The notes under the pieces: model-generated
What the model was told of the DNA's origin: nothing
Database searches by the model: none
What the model saw: the letters and a program-made list of their open reading frames with translations, nothing else
Assembly (NCBI GenBank): GCA_001953115.1
Contig: LSSL01000225.1
Span: forward strand, 1 to 22,516
Source of the DNA: Smittium mucronatum
Taxonomy: Eukaryota; Kickxellomycota; Harpellomycetes; Harpellales; Legeriomycetaceae
DNA: 22,516 bases
Direction of reading: 5' to 3'
In this document: one piece after another, positions 1 to 13,456 of the stretch
Layout: each line of letters begins with the position of its first letter
Numbering within the stretch: the stretch's first letter is position 1
Position numbers and translations under genes: made by a program

Positions 1-1390
1 TGTTTTATTTTTTTAAAAAATTCTTAACCATTACCTACTGATTTCGAACTCGATTTTGAAACCAGAGATTTATTACTTTCTAGCAGATTAATTTATTCTC
101 CAAAACTTTCCAAAAAATTTCTTTGCTATTCTAAAACTGATTCTCTTGTAAATATAAAATATTTTCTCTCAATTTCGCTTCCTTGAAAATAAATAAATAA
201 ATTATTCTCTATATTATTATTAAAACTGTTTTTATTTCACATATATGGATAAAAAAGTTAAATAATAGTGTAAAATCAACTTTTTTGGCACTAATTCCGA
301 TTTACATCCAATAAATAAGCCACTTTACAATCATATTTTACCCCAGTTAGTACTTAAATCTTCTTGGATGAGCAAAATATTCTTTTATAATCGATAGTCA
401 ATTAAATATCAATTTCGTGATTCCAAATTTTGATTATTTTTGCTTTGATTATGACTATTTTTTTAATTTTTTTGACATTGATGGCTATTTTTGAAATTAT
501 CTCGTTTTAAATATAATGCCTTTTTTTTTCAAGAAGCGAATTTCCTACTAAAATGAATAAACTTTTTTTTCATAAATTTCTGAAACAAGCTTATAATAAT
601 TTTTAGAATTCTTATTAATAATATTATCTTTATTATATTCGGGTATATGTACATTTTGGGATATATGGATTCCTCTTAATATGTGTATTATTAAACTGAT
701 GAATACAATAGGTATAATTAATTATCATATAGATTATTCAGTATTTAATTTTAACTATTTACTTTATTTAGAATTTTTTGTGCTCTTAAAAAATACTTCA
801 AACTCTTCATAATAATTAAATCTTTATTATTATTTGTAATTTGTAATTTTTACTCATATTTAAGGTATTTACTCTAATGTTTTCAATTTTCTTTCCAAGA
901 ATTTCAGACCATTATCCTGAATTAAATTAAAATCTACCAAATTTATGAGTGAATGATCCTTATAATTATGAAAATATTTTTATAGACTTAAATTTATATA
1001 ACCCCTCTTATATTATTGCAAGTATTGAAAAACTTGTTCTTAAAATATTTTATATAGCTGATAAATTATCATATTTCACAATTTTGGATTTTATATCGAA
1101 TCAATATTCAGATGTAATATATTTTAGGTTTTCAAAGTCCCATCCTTAATTTTAACCACCCTGATTATCCAATACTCAAGTGAAAATGACAAAAAATTTC
1201 AGTGGAAATATAAACATCTAGTAAACGCCATAGGGAAACATATATCGGGCAACTTTTATTTTCGATCAATTTTCAAGTTAAATTATTAATAATAAAAATA
1301 TTACTGAATTACTTTCTGTTCAAATTTTTATTTAAGATAAAATATTTATAAAGAATTATTAAATCATTTTTGAGATGTCAGCATAAATAT

Positions 1391-1412
1391 TTTATCATTT
1401 ATTTATCATTTA
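1391..1412. repeat. Two tandem copies of an 11-base unit
   Basis: TTTATCATTTA occurs twice in direct succession (1391-1401 and 1402-1412), followed by a degenerate third copy. It is a short minisatellite-like slip repeat inside the A+T desert, with no evident function. Confidence 0.7.
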
Positions 1413-1499
1413 TTTAATTCATTTTTAAAATGCATTATAACTTACATTTTTCTTCCATAATTATTTTTTTAAAAAAAAATTTTCATCTTTTATAGATCC

Positions 1500-1512
1500 C
1501 CAGCCTCGCTGG
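1500..1512. other. G+C-rich hairpin followed by a T run
   Basis: CCAGC (1500-1504), loop CTC (1505-1507) and GCTGG (1508-1512) form a perfect 5-bp stem. Flanking ATC/GAT bases could extend it with a bulge. A run of ten T follows from about 1517. The shape resembles a transcription terminator, or the 3' end of a small RNA-polymerase-III transcript. No A/B box or tRNA cloverleaf was found next to it, so the role is unknown. Confidence 0.35.
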
Positions 1513-4500
1513 ATGTGTTTTTTTTTGTTAAAGGAACCTTATTTTTCTTGTGATATTTTTTTCAATTAATTTTTTTATTTTAGAACCCTTAATATAACCG
1601 TATTTAAATGATAAATTGTAAAAAAAAATACTATAAATATACGTTAACGATATTAAAAAGTTCTAAAAACTAATTTAAAATTTTTTCGCCAAGGTCCCCT
1701 CCTCCACTACTGTAAAAATATGATTTGAATCGTTAAAATAAATACAAATCGACAATTTAAACCAACTAAATATCACGGATATATAATATAATCACCAAAA
1801 ATTAATACAAAAAATAAATAAATAAAATTACTTTAAATTTTATTATAATAATCTGAGAATGGAATGCTAAACCTTACAATATATGATATTCAATATTTGT
1901 AGCTCATTAAATTAATTGATTTTGTGAATTTTCGCCGAATTATATACATTTTCACCTTTAATTGCCAAAATATAATAAGTATCTTTTATATATGAATATT
2001 ATTATTTCATATCACTTTTACAAAAAAAAATACAACCTGTACACTTTGTACAAAAATCAAGCCAATAAAAATATAATTCAACGATTTTCACATTTTTATA
2101 ATTCTTGATGATTGATATTAGGATAAATTTACTAATTATTTATTAAATGTTTTTTCTATTTACATTTGATAATAAGGTAAATCTTATTAAATAAAATTAC
2201 ATTTGAGCAAAAAAATAAACTCCTTTTTTTTTCTTTACAACGAATACGACTTTTTTGTATAAAAAGCTTAAAATCTACCTCTGTGTACTTATTTAGTGTA
2301 AATTTTAACTTAGTATTACATATGAGGTATTAATAAAAGTTTTAATTTAGAGGTAGGAGCCTATTAAATATTCTATAATTTAACTTTATCATTATATTTT
2401 ATTTTCATTTTTTGTAATATCATAATCTAAATATTTGTAAATCTAATAAAAAAACTTGCTTTTTCATTCCGAAACCGAAAAAACAAAAAACAAAATCCAA
2501 TAAAATCAATCGCAGCATAAGAAGTAGGAAAAAATTTTAGTGAAATCAATTAATCTTGAAATTTTTAAAATTTATATATTTTGAACAAGAGTAATGAGAA
2601 TCTCATTTTATAAATATCTTTATCTTTGAGAATTATTTTTATACCTAATATTGTTTTTTTACTACCTCAAGCCTAACATGATTAGATTAATTTGGGTATA
2701 TGTGTGAATATTTATTCATAATTATTTGTGTTTCAGATAAATTATAGATGTGATAAAATTACTGGATTTTATGTTGATATAAAATATGGTTGCATATTTC
2801 AGTCACACAAACATATATTTGAAATTTCTGGGTTTGAATTCAACAGCTTCTATTGAGACCAAAAATATTCCAAATTTATAAAGATATAGACTAAATAGAA
2901 ATTTTATATTATTTATTTTTAATATCATTCTCAATGGGCGATTATGTCAAACTTACGTAATAATACAGATATTTTTTTATTTTCAGTGAAAATTGAATCT
3001 TCAGAAAATTCATCTCTAATTTTTTTAAAAGTCTTATTATAAGTGAATTTTCGCAACAGCATATTTTTTTGATTTTATTATTTGCTATTTCTATATGATT
3101 TTTTATATTTGGAGAGAAAATTTTTTCACCTTAGTTCCAATTCGAAATACTTTTCTAATGCATAAATAAATATACTCAGACTTCCCATCCATATTCCTAA
3201 ATTTTCAAAAAAAAATATGGTTTTTTAATAATTTTACTAGACGTATATCTTTTTAGAAAGTGAAAATGCCTTATAATTTTCCTCTAAATATTTTTTTTAT
3301 TTGGCCATATAACTACTAATAAATATTAACGTGAAATAAAAACAGAAATTCACAGTAAATTCAGCAAATGGTTTTTTACTGAGTTTATGATATACTTTGT
3401 GTTATCAGATATTAATTTTCTCTATGAGATTTAAGATACACTATCATTAAATAATATTTTTAGCTTTCAAATAAAAATATGTGTGAATGTTTGAATTTTC
3501 CACTATTCTTATTGATATACTGAAAAAAAAAAATTCATGTATCTGGGTATACAACTAATCTAACAGGGTATAAAACATCTTTAAATTTTTATGCTTCATC
3601 TTTATATATATTTTTTGATATTTCAAAATTTTACTATAGATGATAATGATGAAAAAATGAAAAGAATTTATTCGATGACCTAATTAAACTGAAATTGTAG
3701 TTTTACACCAAAATTAATCCATAAATTTCATTTCTTTACATTTTAAATATTATTTTTTTGTAGAAAAATCTCTATTGCTTATTTTCATATTATATTTGTA
3801 TTTTATTATCCCTCTGATTAATATTAATTCCATTATAATCCCCCCTTAGGGATATTCGCAATGAGTTTGAAATATATTCTTTGATTAAAATTTATTTAAT
3901 TTTAAGAATTTTTTTATGTTCTAAAATAGATAAGAAGTTTTGTAAAATAAATTATTCAGGCTAAAAAAAATTATAAAATAAAAGATATTTACTTTTGGTT
4001 ATTTCTGATTTTATTTAATAAATAATTACTCTTAAATTTTTATTTCCAGAAATTGTAGTAAACTCAAAAAGATGTTTTATTTTTAGTATTCATATTTTTT
4101 TATAAACTTTGATATTTCCAAAAAAAATTCATTGAAAAAGTGCATCCAGTATCTTGTAATTTTCCCAATTTTTATAAATTATTTAAATGATAAATTAAAC
4201 AGAAAATCAATTTTAATATTTTTTGGGGATAATTGCAAAAAATTAATATATTTTAAAAAAAATTGCAAAAATATGCAGATTTAAAATTGTTTGCAAAATC
4301 AGACAATTTTCTGCATTCTTTTTTCGTTTTTGTCAATACAAATTCATATTATTATTATTTTGTAAAATATATGATTCTTGCCGAAATTATTTTCCTTTAA
4401 GTCTATTATAATTTTGGATTGCACAGATTTTTTTTAAATTTATCTAAAAATCTTTTACATAGAGTTTTGTGTATATTGAAATATACAACTCAAAAATTAA

Positions 4501-4680
4501 TTTAAATAATTTTTGAGTTTTTTCACAGTACTCGCAGAAGTTTTATTCAGCTAAAAAAGAAAAATGTTCTAATTAATTTAGAAAAAACACATAAAAAAAT
4601 AAGGTTAAACCCAAACAAATTGGGATTTTTTATTATTTTAACGTTTCATAATTCACAAAAATATAATATATATGCTATAT

Positions 4681-4692
4681 CATCATCATCAT
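4681..4692. repeat. (CAT)4 microsatellite
   Basis: Four perfect CAT units, followed by imperfect CAT/ACAT-type repetition up to about 4710. This is a simple repeat in noncoding DNA. Confidence 0.8.
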
Positions 4693-4744
4693 ATATCATA
4701 CATCATACATGCAGAATCATAATAATAAAATAACTAAACCTTTT

Positions 4745-4764
4745 AAAATAAAATAAAATAAAAT
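4745..4764. repeat. (AAAAT)4 microsatellite
   Basis: Four perfect AAAAT units in a row inside the A+T desert. Confidence 0.85.
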
Positions 4765-6552
4765 TTAGAACAAGGTTTTTCAAAGAGGAACTGATTTGAA
4801 ACCTAAAGTCATAGAGAAATAAATTGATTTAATAATATCTAAATATCTTTTGAATAAATTGATGATAACATAAAAAATTTTGAGTTTTGAAAAAATCTGA
4901 ATATAAGTAATTTATTTTATACCCATGCACTTAATTAATAACACATATATATTCTAAGAAATCTCGATATAATTATTGTTAAATAAGGAATTTGATTTGA
5001 AAACGGGCTTCATAATATAATTAAATCCCACTTTGCAACTTTCTGACCAATTTTTCGACAAAAATATTAGAAGAAATTCGTAAAAAAATATATTTAACAC
5101 GTGATCTTATAATTAGGAATAATACTGACCTTAACTACCTTAAAAAATATTAACCAGTTCAAGTATCATATTACCAAAAAAATTTATAAATAAAATTTAT
5201 ATCTATAGCATTAATTTTCAATTTAGAAAAAAAACCTCAATTCATTTGTAAAACTATTATAATAAATATCTTGCTGGATCTAAGTTGGCTAGAACTTTCG
5301 ATAAATAAATTTCAACTCCAAATTGAATTTTATCCAAAGATTAAAACCGAAATTATCAAAAAAATTGCCTTGAATATATTCTGAACTATCATTTTACATT
5401 ATATGGAAATAATATTATATTATCCCCAAAAATATGTCAATAAGAGGTGAAATTTAAAAATTTGTTTGAATTGGAAATTTGCTATATCATCTTTATCTTT
5501 TTAGCTTAGAGTGATTATTATAGACTCTGTCACAAAAAAACTCCCGGTAAATTTTTATTTTCACATAAAAAAATACATATTTTATATAATCGCTTACTAT
5601 GTCGATCAATACATCCAAAATATCGAGAGCTTAATAATTGTGATTAATTTTGCGCTCTAAATTTAAAATGAAGAAAGTTTGGAGTAATGCTAATTAAATC
5701 ATCCATATAATTATCTGGAAATATATCGCTGATATATTTTGGAAAATACCTAATTGGGAATATTAAGCCCATAAAAAAATTCGGAAAATATTAATTAAAT
5801 TAGTACTTTTATATCAGAAAATTAAAAACTATCTTTAAATAATAATCATTCTAAGAGGATTTATAATTAAATACATAATTAATCCACTTTAGAAGTAAGT
5901 TCATTATCCTTTGTGAGCTTTTACATAGTAAATTTAGTGAAAATTATTGGGAAAACCTCAAAGAACTCTGATATGCGGAAAAAGGGCTTAAAATTTAATT
6001 ATTTAACGAAAAAATAGTACAATAAAATTTATGGCCTCGATAATTTAGGAATAATATCTAGAATTAGAGTGCTGGAAGTGGGATTATACCTAATTTAAAT
6101 TACATAAATATGGTTCTCTTTACTCAAATAAATCTGAGTGTGTAAAAATTCGTATTTTGGAAGATATATTTAAATATTATTTTATTATAATAGTGAATAT
6201 AACATTTAAAATGAGTGAAAATGGTTTCAGAATATTTAAAAAAATAAAAGACAAGTCTAAAAAATCTCCAAAAGATAAAAAGAATCCTTCAAGACAATTC
6301 AATATCTGGTGGTGATATGATATTAAAGTTTTTCAATTACCATTTATTTGGAGTTGAAATAGAAGATGTGGATAAAGGGCTGTTATTTTTTCGAATGAGC
6401 AACCTTCATATAAATATTCGAAAAAATATGATATATCTAACCATATTATTTTACAAATTATTATAATTTTTGAAAAAATTTCATGGATCATACGTATAAT
6501 AAATTTGTATTAAATATTTACTTTTGTTAATATGTGCATCAATTCCTAGCCC

Positions 6553-6570
6553 AATAATAATAATAATAAT
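6553..6570. repeat. (AAT)6 microsatellite
   Basis: Six perfect AAT units, ending at AGTTTTTTCG. This is a simple trinucleotide repeat in noncoding DNA. Confidence 0.85.
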
Positions 6571-9500
6571 AGTTTTTTCGGACAAAATTACCCACCTATG
6601 TTATAAAAAAATTTCCGAGAGACCGATAAAGAGCCAATATTCAAGAACTATGTGATCGAAAAAGCATCAAAAAAAGATGTTAGTAATTGTGTGTGTATTT
6701 AGCACAAAAAATGAAGATTTGAAATGCAAGAAGTTGATTGCTTCAATCATATTTAGTATTTTTTCCATATATCGCGCCTTATTAAAGTGATAATTAAAAA
6801 AAATCATCAGTAAAAGTAATTTCTTATTCGAATTTGGTTTTTATTTAAAACTCCACTAATTTATATTAAATAACCCAAATTTAGAAAAAATTATTATCCT
6901 TATGTTTTAAAAAAACAACATTTTATCCTTAAAATTACAAAACTTAGTGATACTAAATATAATTCTGAATTAGTTGTTGAAAATTGATTAATATTAGTGT
7001 AAATCTTCTATATAATATTAGTTTTAATTTTTTGATTTAATTTGGTATTATTGTATATTTAGCGTCCAAATAGTATAAAAATCGGCAAAATCTTATCATT
7101 AACCAAAAAAAAAAGTGAATTTTTCCTTTTTGGGAAAGAAAAACCAGTATTAATAATTCAATAAAATAATGAAATTTTTTTGTGTTATTAATTTACTTAT
7201 AAATTTAGTTTTCTTTATTTAATTTGATCAATAAACCCAATAAATCACTAAAATTTTGAAATAAACAAGGATAATGGGACTGAATGGTATTAATCAAAAT
7301 TTCCTATTTTTAAAATATGAATGGCTTAATATTTTAAAAAAAATACAAAAATTAACCATTAGAAAGACATAACAATTTGCTTCAGATCTTTTATATTTAA
7401 TTTAATCGATATAAACATTTAATAAATTCTTTTGATACAATTCGAAATTTAAAACTTTATTCTGATCTAGTTATAAAACCATTAATAATATAAATCAAAA
7501 AATCTTTGTATAAATATATATATTAAAGATACCAAAGAATTAGATTTTTCATCGGTTAGTCTTTTACTTTAATTTTTTTATAAGTCTGCTAATTTTTATA
7601 CTTTTAAAAATATTTATATTATTAGGGCGGTTGTGGGATTTATTGTTAATTCAAGGTTTTTATATAAACTAAGCACTTTTTTAATTAAATTACCAACAAA
7701 TCCATTTAATATTTTAAGAGTCCTATGAAATCACAGAAGTTTAAAACGAAAATAGCCTTATTTTCAGTAATTTTTCAATAAAAATGTACGTTTAAATTTA
7801 CTGTGCCGATAGAATCAGAAAAAAATAGATAAATCATGTAAAAATTAGCAATCTTAAAACCACTTATACATATTTGTTATTTGATTGTAAAGACATCAGT
7901 GAATTTATGTAATAAATCCACATTTCCTTTCATTTTTTATAATTGGAAAAAAAACCCTCGCAACTAATACAAATATTTTAAATCAGTTTGGATATTTTAA
8001 GATCAATTCACGAAAAATAAAATTTTATTTGAGTTTACAGACCAATAATTAAAATAAATTTTTTTAATTCATAGGATATAAATTTTAGAAAAAGTCTGTA
8101 TATTATTGGCAAATTTTAATAAAATGAAAATTCATGTTTTTTATTGGGTATATTTTAAAAAAAATCTAATATTGCATTTAGTATTCAAAAATATTAACTG
8201 GTTTTTTGGCTTTTTTTAATATCGTTAGAGCTAATTTTCTCGTCCTTTTTAACCGATATTTAGTTAAGAAACCAATAATTGGAGAAAGTTTTTTATTTAT
8301 AGATAATTATTTTGTTATTTTAAATTCTCTTCTCAGGCATTAACAAAAAATAGTAGGTAGATCATTTTTAATTTTATTATTTTTATAAATGAAAATTCTG
8401 GTGAGTTATTTTTTTTCAATTTCTTATCTTTATTTCAATATCCTATATCTTTTTTTCATTCTCATAGAAATTTTACCAGTCTATTTTATCTTATGTTTAT
8501 TAAATTTCAATATAGATATATAAAATAATTGAATCTCAGGTTCATATTACATTAAATATAATCTTAAGAGTGATTATAACTATACATATTAATAATTCAG
8601 TATTGATAGAAAGAAAATAGTGCTGTTATCTACCAAACTGAGTTAATACATTCAATTCGATTTGTTAATATAAAATATGTTTTTTATTGGAATTAATGTT
8701 TATATTCTGATATTTGATACTTAGATCCTGTGATATTTCCCAATTCTGAAATAAGTTAGCCCAAATTTTTTATTTTCTTGAATACACAATGAAAAATTAT
8801 ATCTATACACGTAATTTTTCAAATGAACTTGGTATCCAATGTTTAAGATGGAAAGATAAAAAAATCTTAAGAAAAATAAATTAAAAATTAACATAAAAGA
8901 TATCTAATTTTAACTTTTAACCATTTTAGAAATTTTTATACTTTTTTAAAGAATTATGATAAATGATTCTGTTTATATGTTGAATTAAAAAGCAATAAAA
9001 CTTTATGTTGATTATACTATATCCAATTAATTTCTAGAAATATTCATTTTTCTTACCCTTATTTTTTCTTAATCTTTTTAATTTTCTGGTAAATAATTCC
9101 TCATCGATAATATCAATAGATCTATTATGTTTAGGATAAAAGTAAATTTGAAATTTTTTTAATTTTTTTAAAGATATGAAGTATGAAAACGAGATATCTC
9201 TAAAAGGGTAAATATTTTTTTAATAATTTATTGTCGATACATTTGATATATACTCAAAGAGCTGGATAAAACTAGAATAGTCTTTTGAAATATCCCTTGA
9301 CGTCACAATATTACTAAAATGGTCTTTTTTGATATACAAACATTTTTAATGCTTCAAAATCTTCATTTGAACTAATAGAAAGCTCTGATTCACCAAAAAA
9401 AATTCTGGCTTATAAACCATTTTTTCAACTAATTTAGATTGACTTTTCGCCAAATCCTCCATTATTTAAATAAAAATCGGTAATATTTCGGTAATACTGA

Positions 9501-11827
9501 AATATTTCAAACCGAATTACTCTGCTTTAAAGGTCAAATTGAGCTTATAAAAGATATTATTTGTGCTTTTTGTGATAAAGTTTACCCTTTAATACCAATT
9601 GCGATTTTTCTTGTAAAAATTGCCATACAAGAAATTGATTAATTTTTTTTTCTGTAAAATCGTAATATTTCTTAATTAGTAGTTCAAATAAATATCGTAA
9701 AAAATTTATATTGAAACAGTTTTAATTATGAAAAAATCGTATGTGTTATAATCTGAAAATCACTAATAGAATTTCGATTTATTTTTCACCATATTTATTC
9801 TGGTATGATCTTATCAGTTAATCATGTCGCTTATTTTTCAAATTATTCAATAAGGCTTGTAATAATTGGAGAATAATCTGATATAATATTCATTTGTTTA
9901 AATTTCGAGTGTTCGTGATATAAAATATCTCGTATCTTTTGTAATAATCATGAAAATCACACCTCATTTTCATCAAAAAATTATTCCTAATTCTATGAGG
10001 GAAAATTTATGTTGTTGGCCCTAACCCCGAAGGCAAATAATGGATATGTTATGTCATTTGGTTTATATGTGCATTATAAATGGATTTTTTGGAATCAAAA
10101 AAAATATTTTCATATGACTTTTGGTGTTTGTGATTATTTTGGTGTCATTTTGAATGATAAAACAATCCAAAATAAAATTAGCTACTAATCTCAAAAAATT
10201 CCTGAAATTTTACAAATATTTTTCAGTTGAGAAAATTTCATTAAGCCACTTACTCTAGATTTATTATTAAGATATGGAATCGAAATTTTCTTATATACTC
10301 TATATAAGCTACTTTTAAGAAAAGAATCATTTTAATTTCGCAAGTTTTTTTAATTCGGTCATAAAATTCTGATATTTTTCAGTTGGAGATATAATGTAAC
10401 ATTTTTTAAACACTCAGTATTATGAATTTTTGAACTATAAGCTTTTCGAAAAAATTTCGAGTCATGATTTTTTATCTTCATAACTGGATTGCATTCAAAA
10501 CTGGCCTTATTTTTGAAATAGTAGTATATTACAGCATATTTCTTCGAAAATTTGGTTTTTTTATTGCACTGTTCATATTTAATATAGTATCACATTCAGT
10601 TCAACCTACCTTTTTTTATTAATGATTTTATTTAAAATCCTTTTATTTCTTGATAGTATATAAAAAAAATTTTTAAAAAAAAGAGCGAATATAAATTTAG
10701 ATGAAAATTAAAGCTGATATGGAAAAATAGGCTTTATTTTTACTATAAAATTTTTATATTTATAATACCAATACATGATTGTTATTTTTAAAAATATATG
10801 TTTAAATAATTGTAAATAAATATAGCTAATAATAATCCAGAAAGCAATTCGATAATTTTAAATTAAATATACAAATTCGAAAATTAGCAAAAAGTGAATT
10901 TTGTCCAATTAATCATTAACATTAGGAATTCTCCAGATTTATGGGTGGTTTTTCGTGATTCTGTATCCTGTTTAACGTCAAAAAATAATGGATTATCATT
11001 TATTAAAACCTATGCAGATCATTTTTTCAAATATACTTTGTTTTTGTGACAGTTCGATAAACTTAAATTACTCGTTATACCTAATGAGTTTTAATCCGAT
11101 ATTTTTGATTACTTTTTATACTCCAGAATCTTTACATATTTCATCTAGAGATTTGATTTTTAATATTTATTGAATATTTGTTGTTTTCGATATTAAATAC
11201 ACACAGATATGAAATTTTTTAAATTTAAAATATATATTATAGACTGATTTGCCTATAATTTTTTATAAAATAAATATATCCCTGGGTTCATTGAATATTT
11301 TCGTTTCTATTTAACACCAAAAAAAAATCCTTTTTTGGAATTAACCTAGACAAATTAGCAGATTTATATTAGTGAATGATACAATCCGATATATTTAGAT
11401 ATACCTTGACAGCATAAAATGCATTATTACTGTTTTAGATGTTAATTGACTGCAGTTGATACAATTTAATCGATTTTTATAAGCTTTTCTAGATCAATGA
11501 CTGACAAACTTAAGTATCTTACCACTTTACTCCTTTTTAAATAACCTGTGCTATTTGACAGATTCTCTTTGAGAGTGGACACTATTTTATTAAATTTTTA
11601 ATAAATAAACACTCCGAAAAAAAAAAAAATTAAATTTTTGCTACCTTCCTAATTTGGAAATTTAGCACGAAACTAATGTGTAAAATGATTGGATGATTAA
11701 ACGCTTTGAATAGAAAGAGAAATTTCATTTTGGTAAAATACGTACATTAATTTAATGCCAGTATGCTTATACATTTTTATTGGCTTGGTTATGTTTACTT
11801 TTATTTTTGCCAATGGTTTACTTGGTA

Positions 11828-11858
11828 AAAAAAAAGTCTGATCTTGAAAAGAATCTCC
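11828..11858 (+). repeat. 31-base direct repeat, left flank of the N gap
   Basis: Eight A followed by GTCTGATCTTGAAAAGAATC and TCC runs directly into the N block. Exactly the same 31 bases open the sequence on the other side (12482-12512). Identity up to the very edge of both contigs suggests overlapping contig ends rather than a biological repeat. Confidence 0.9.
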
Positions 11859-12481
11859 NNNNNNNNNNNNNNNNNNNNNNNNNNNNNNNNNNNNNNNNNN
11901 NNNNNNNNNNNNNNNNNNNNNNNNNNNNNNNNNNNNNNNNNNNNNNNNNNNNNNNNNNNNNNNNNNNNNNNNNNNNNNNNNNNNNNNNNNNNNNNNNNNN
12001 NNNNNNNNNNNNNNNNNNNNNNNNNNNNNNNNNNNNNNNNNNNNNNNNNNNNNNNNNNNNNNNNNNNNNNNNNNNNNNNNNNNNNNNNNNNNNNNNNNNN
12101 NNNNNNNNNNNNNNNNNNNNNNNNNNNNNNNNNNNNNNNNNNNNNNNNNNNNNNNNNNNNNNNNNNNNNNNNNNNNNNNNNNNNNNNNNNNNNNNNNNNN
12201 NNNNNNNNNNNNNNNNNNNNNNNNNNNNNNNNNNNNNNNNNNNNNNNNNNNNNNNNNNNNNNNNNNNNNNNNNNNNNNNNNNNNNNNNNNNNNNNNNNNN
12301 NNNNNNNNNNNNNNNNNNNNNNNNNNNNNNNNNNNNNNNNNNNNNNNNNNNNNNNNNNNNNNNNNNNNNNNNNNNNNNNNNNNNNNNNNNNNNNNNNNNN
12401 NNNNNNNNNNNNNNNNNNNNNNNNNNNNNNNNNNNNNNNNNNNNNNNNNNNNNNNNNNNNNNNNNNNNNNNNNNNNNNNNN
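11859..12481. other. Assembly gap of 623 N
   Basis: 623 undetermined bases. Open frames that cross it consist almost entirely of unknown residues and are meaningless. The 31-base identity of the two flanks means that the true distance may be zero, or that a tandem repeat was collapsed here. Confidence 0.99.
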
Positions 12482-12512
12482 AAAAAAAAGTCTGATCTTG
12501 AAAAGAATCTCC
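12482..12512 (+). repeat. 31-base direct repeat, right flank of the N gap
   Basis: Second copy of the 31-base sequence found at 11828-11858, without mismatch. The sequence diverges immediately afterwards, because the left contig ends. Confidence 0.9.
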
Positions 12513-13012
12513 CATTTATAAATTTATTGACTAATTCTTAATACCAAATTTAGGTTTGGGTCTTTTTCTCTCTCGTCGGTAGGCTATTTTTTGCTATTTT
12601 TTATAGCCAGTATTCAGGTTTAGTTTTAATCAGTATATATTTGCATTAAATTGGTTACTTAATATTCATTGACAAATAGTTTTTTTTAACATAACGAGTC
12701 AGAGATCACATAGCCCCTTGGTGTTGGAGAGTTAGCTCTTTCAAGACCTGAGATTTTGCCTCATTCCGATTTTTAAAAATTAGCGATCTAAATTGACCCA
12801 ACGACTTAATCAATCCAATAGTATACGTATATTTCCAATTTTACAATAACATTGAGCGATAAATTAAAGCGGTTTGTGTACCATCAACCCTAAAATGGTT
12901 AAAGGCTAAGGTCCAGAAAAAAATGGATTATCAAGTAATTTCATCAGTGGCAAAAAGGTATTTTGCAATTCGCGCAAATCATATTGCTTTAATGGGGGTG
13001 GAGGAGGTGGCT
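12513..13012. other. Intergenic stretch without a recognised gene
   Basis: This is less A+T-rich than the desert. A 52-codon open frame from ATG 12923 runs through the insertion site at 13013 into the transposon-like element, so its C-terminal part is chance. Its first 30 codons have no motif I recognise. No tRNA cloverleaf or promoter could be supported. Confidence 0.5.
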
Positions 13013-13020
13013 ATTGCATT
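13013..13020. repeat. Target-site duplication, left copy (ATTGCATT)
   Basis: ATTGCATT here is repeated exactly at 13560-13567, just outside the right end of the inverted-repeat element. Eight bases is a duplication length typical of hAT-like transposons, and is also seen with P and Merlin types. Confidence 0.75.
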
Positions 13021-13050
13021 GGTGCCGCGAAATTTGACACAATTTTTTGA

Positions 13051-13145
13051 CCCAAATGCCATTTCATCAAATGCACATTGACCCAATGGACATTTCACCA
13101 AATGGAAATATCGCCCAATGGTCATTTCATCGAATGAAGACATCA
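13051..13145 (+). repeat. Subterminal tandem units, left arm of copy 1
   Basis: Three successive units of about 31-32 bases start at 13051, 13082 and 13114, each beginning CCCAA(A)TG. Each contains two 15-16-base sub-units of the CATTTCACCAAAT type. The same motif runs in the opposite direction in the right arm. Repeated subterminal motifs of this kind often act as transposase binding sites. Confidence 0.7.
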
Positions 13146-13456
13146 CGCAATGAAAATATGTGAATTTTTATTTTTATTTTCTATAAGCCACTTCGCGATC
13201 AAAACAATCTTCTCAAAACATAATAAAATCTTTAACAATATGAATTGTAAATAATATCATGACTTTTTAAGAAAGAAAATCCATATAAGATCTTGGAAAG
13301 CTGCTAAAAACATTCTAATAGAACGAATACGTTTATTTATTTAAACATTATGATAGAAGGCAACAAATAGTTGAGTTTCTAACTCAAATTTTCGGATCCT
13401 GAATACATAAGTGCTAGATTTAATAAAAAATTCGTATAAACACAAATTTTTACTAT

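Larger units (their letters stand above)
1..11858. other. A+T-rich gene desert
   Basis: Sampled lines of this stretch are about 13-25% G+C, much lower than the coding region to the right (about 33-50% in sampled lines). It is full of A and T runs and short simple repeats. I find no tRNA or rRNA signature and no recognisable protein. The two longest open frames (949-1149, 66 codons; 10988-11173, 61 codons) have no recognisable motif and are about what chance gives in this length of such sequence. It could be an AT isochore, a decayed transposon field or part of a centromere; the sequence alone does not decide. Confidence 0.7.

Noticed and set aside
949..1149. 66-codon open frame (+)
   Set aside because: No motif, no start context, and its length is within chance expectation for 11.8 kb of A+T-rich sequence read in six frames.
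10012..10036. CCCTAACCCC in the desert as telomere repeat
   Set aside because: Only about one unit is present, with no array, so it is no evidence for a telomere.
10988..11173. 61-codon open frame (+)
   Set aside because: No recognisable motif; the composition simply reflects the A+T-rich background.
11697..12541. Three long open frames (225-272 codons) on both strands around 11.7-12.5 kb
   Set aside because: Almost all their codons are N. The few real residues on each side come from the duplicated gap flanks, so the frames are artefacts.
12690..12790. tRNA-like G+C-richer stretch
   Set aside because: No A box/B box pair at proper spacing and no cloverleaf could be drawn.
12923..13081. 52-codon open frame (+), ATG at 12923
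   Set aside because: It crosses the insertion site at 13013 into the transposon, so it cannot be one gene; the first 30 codons match nothing I recognise.
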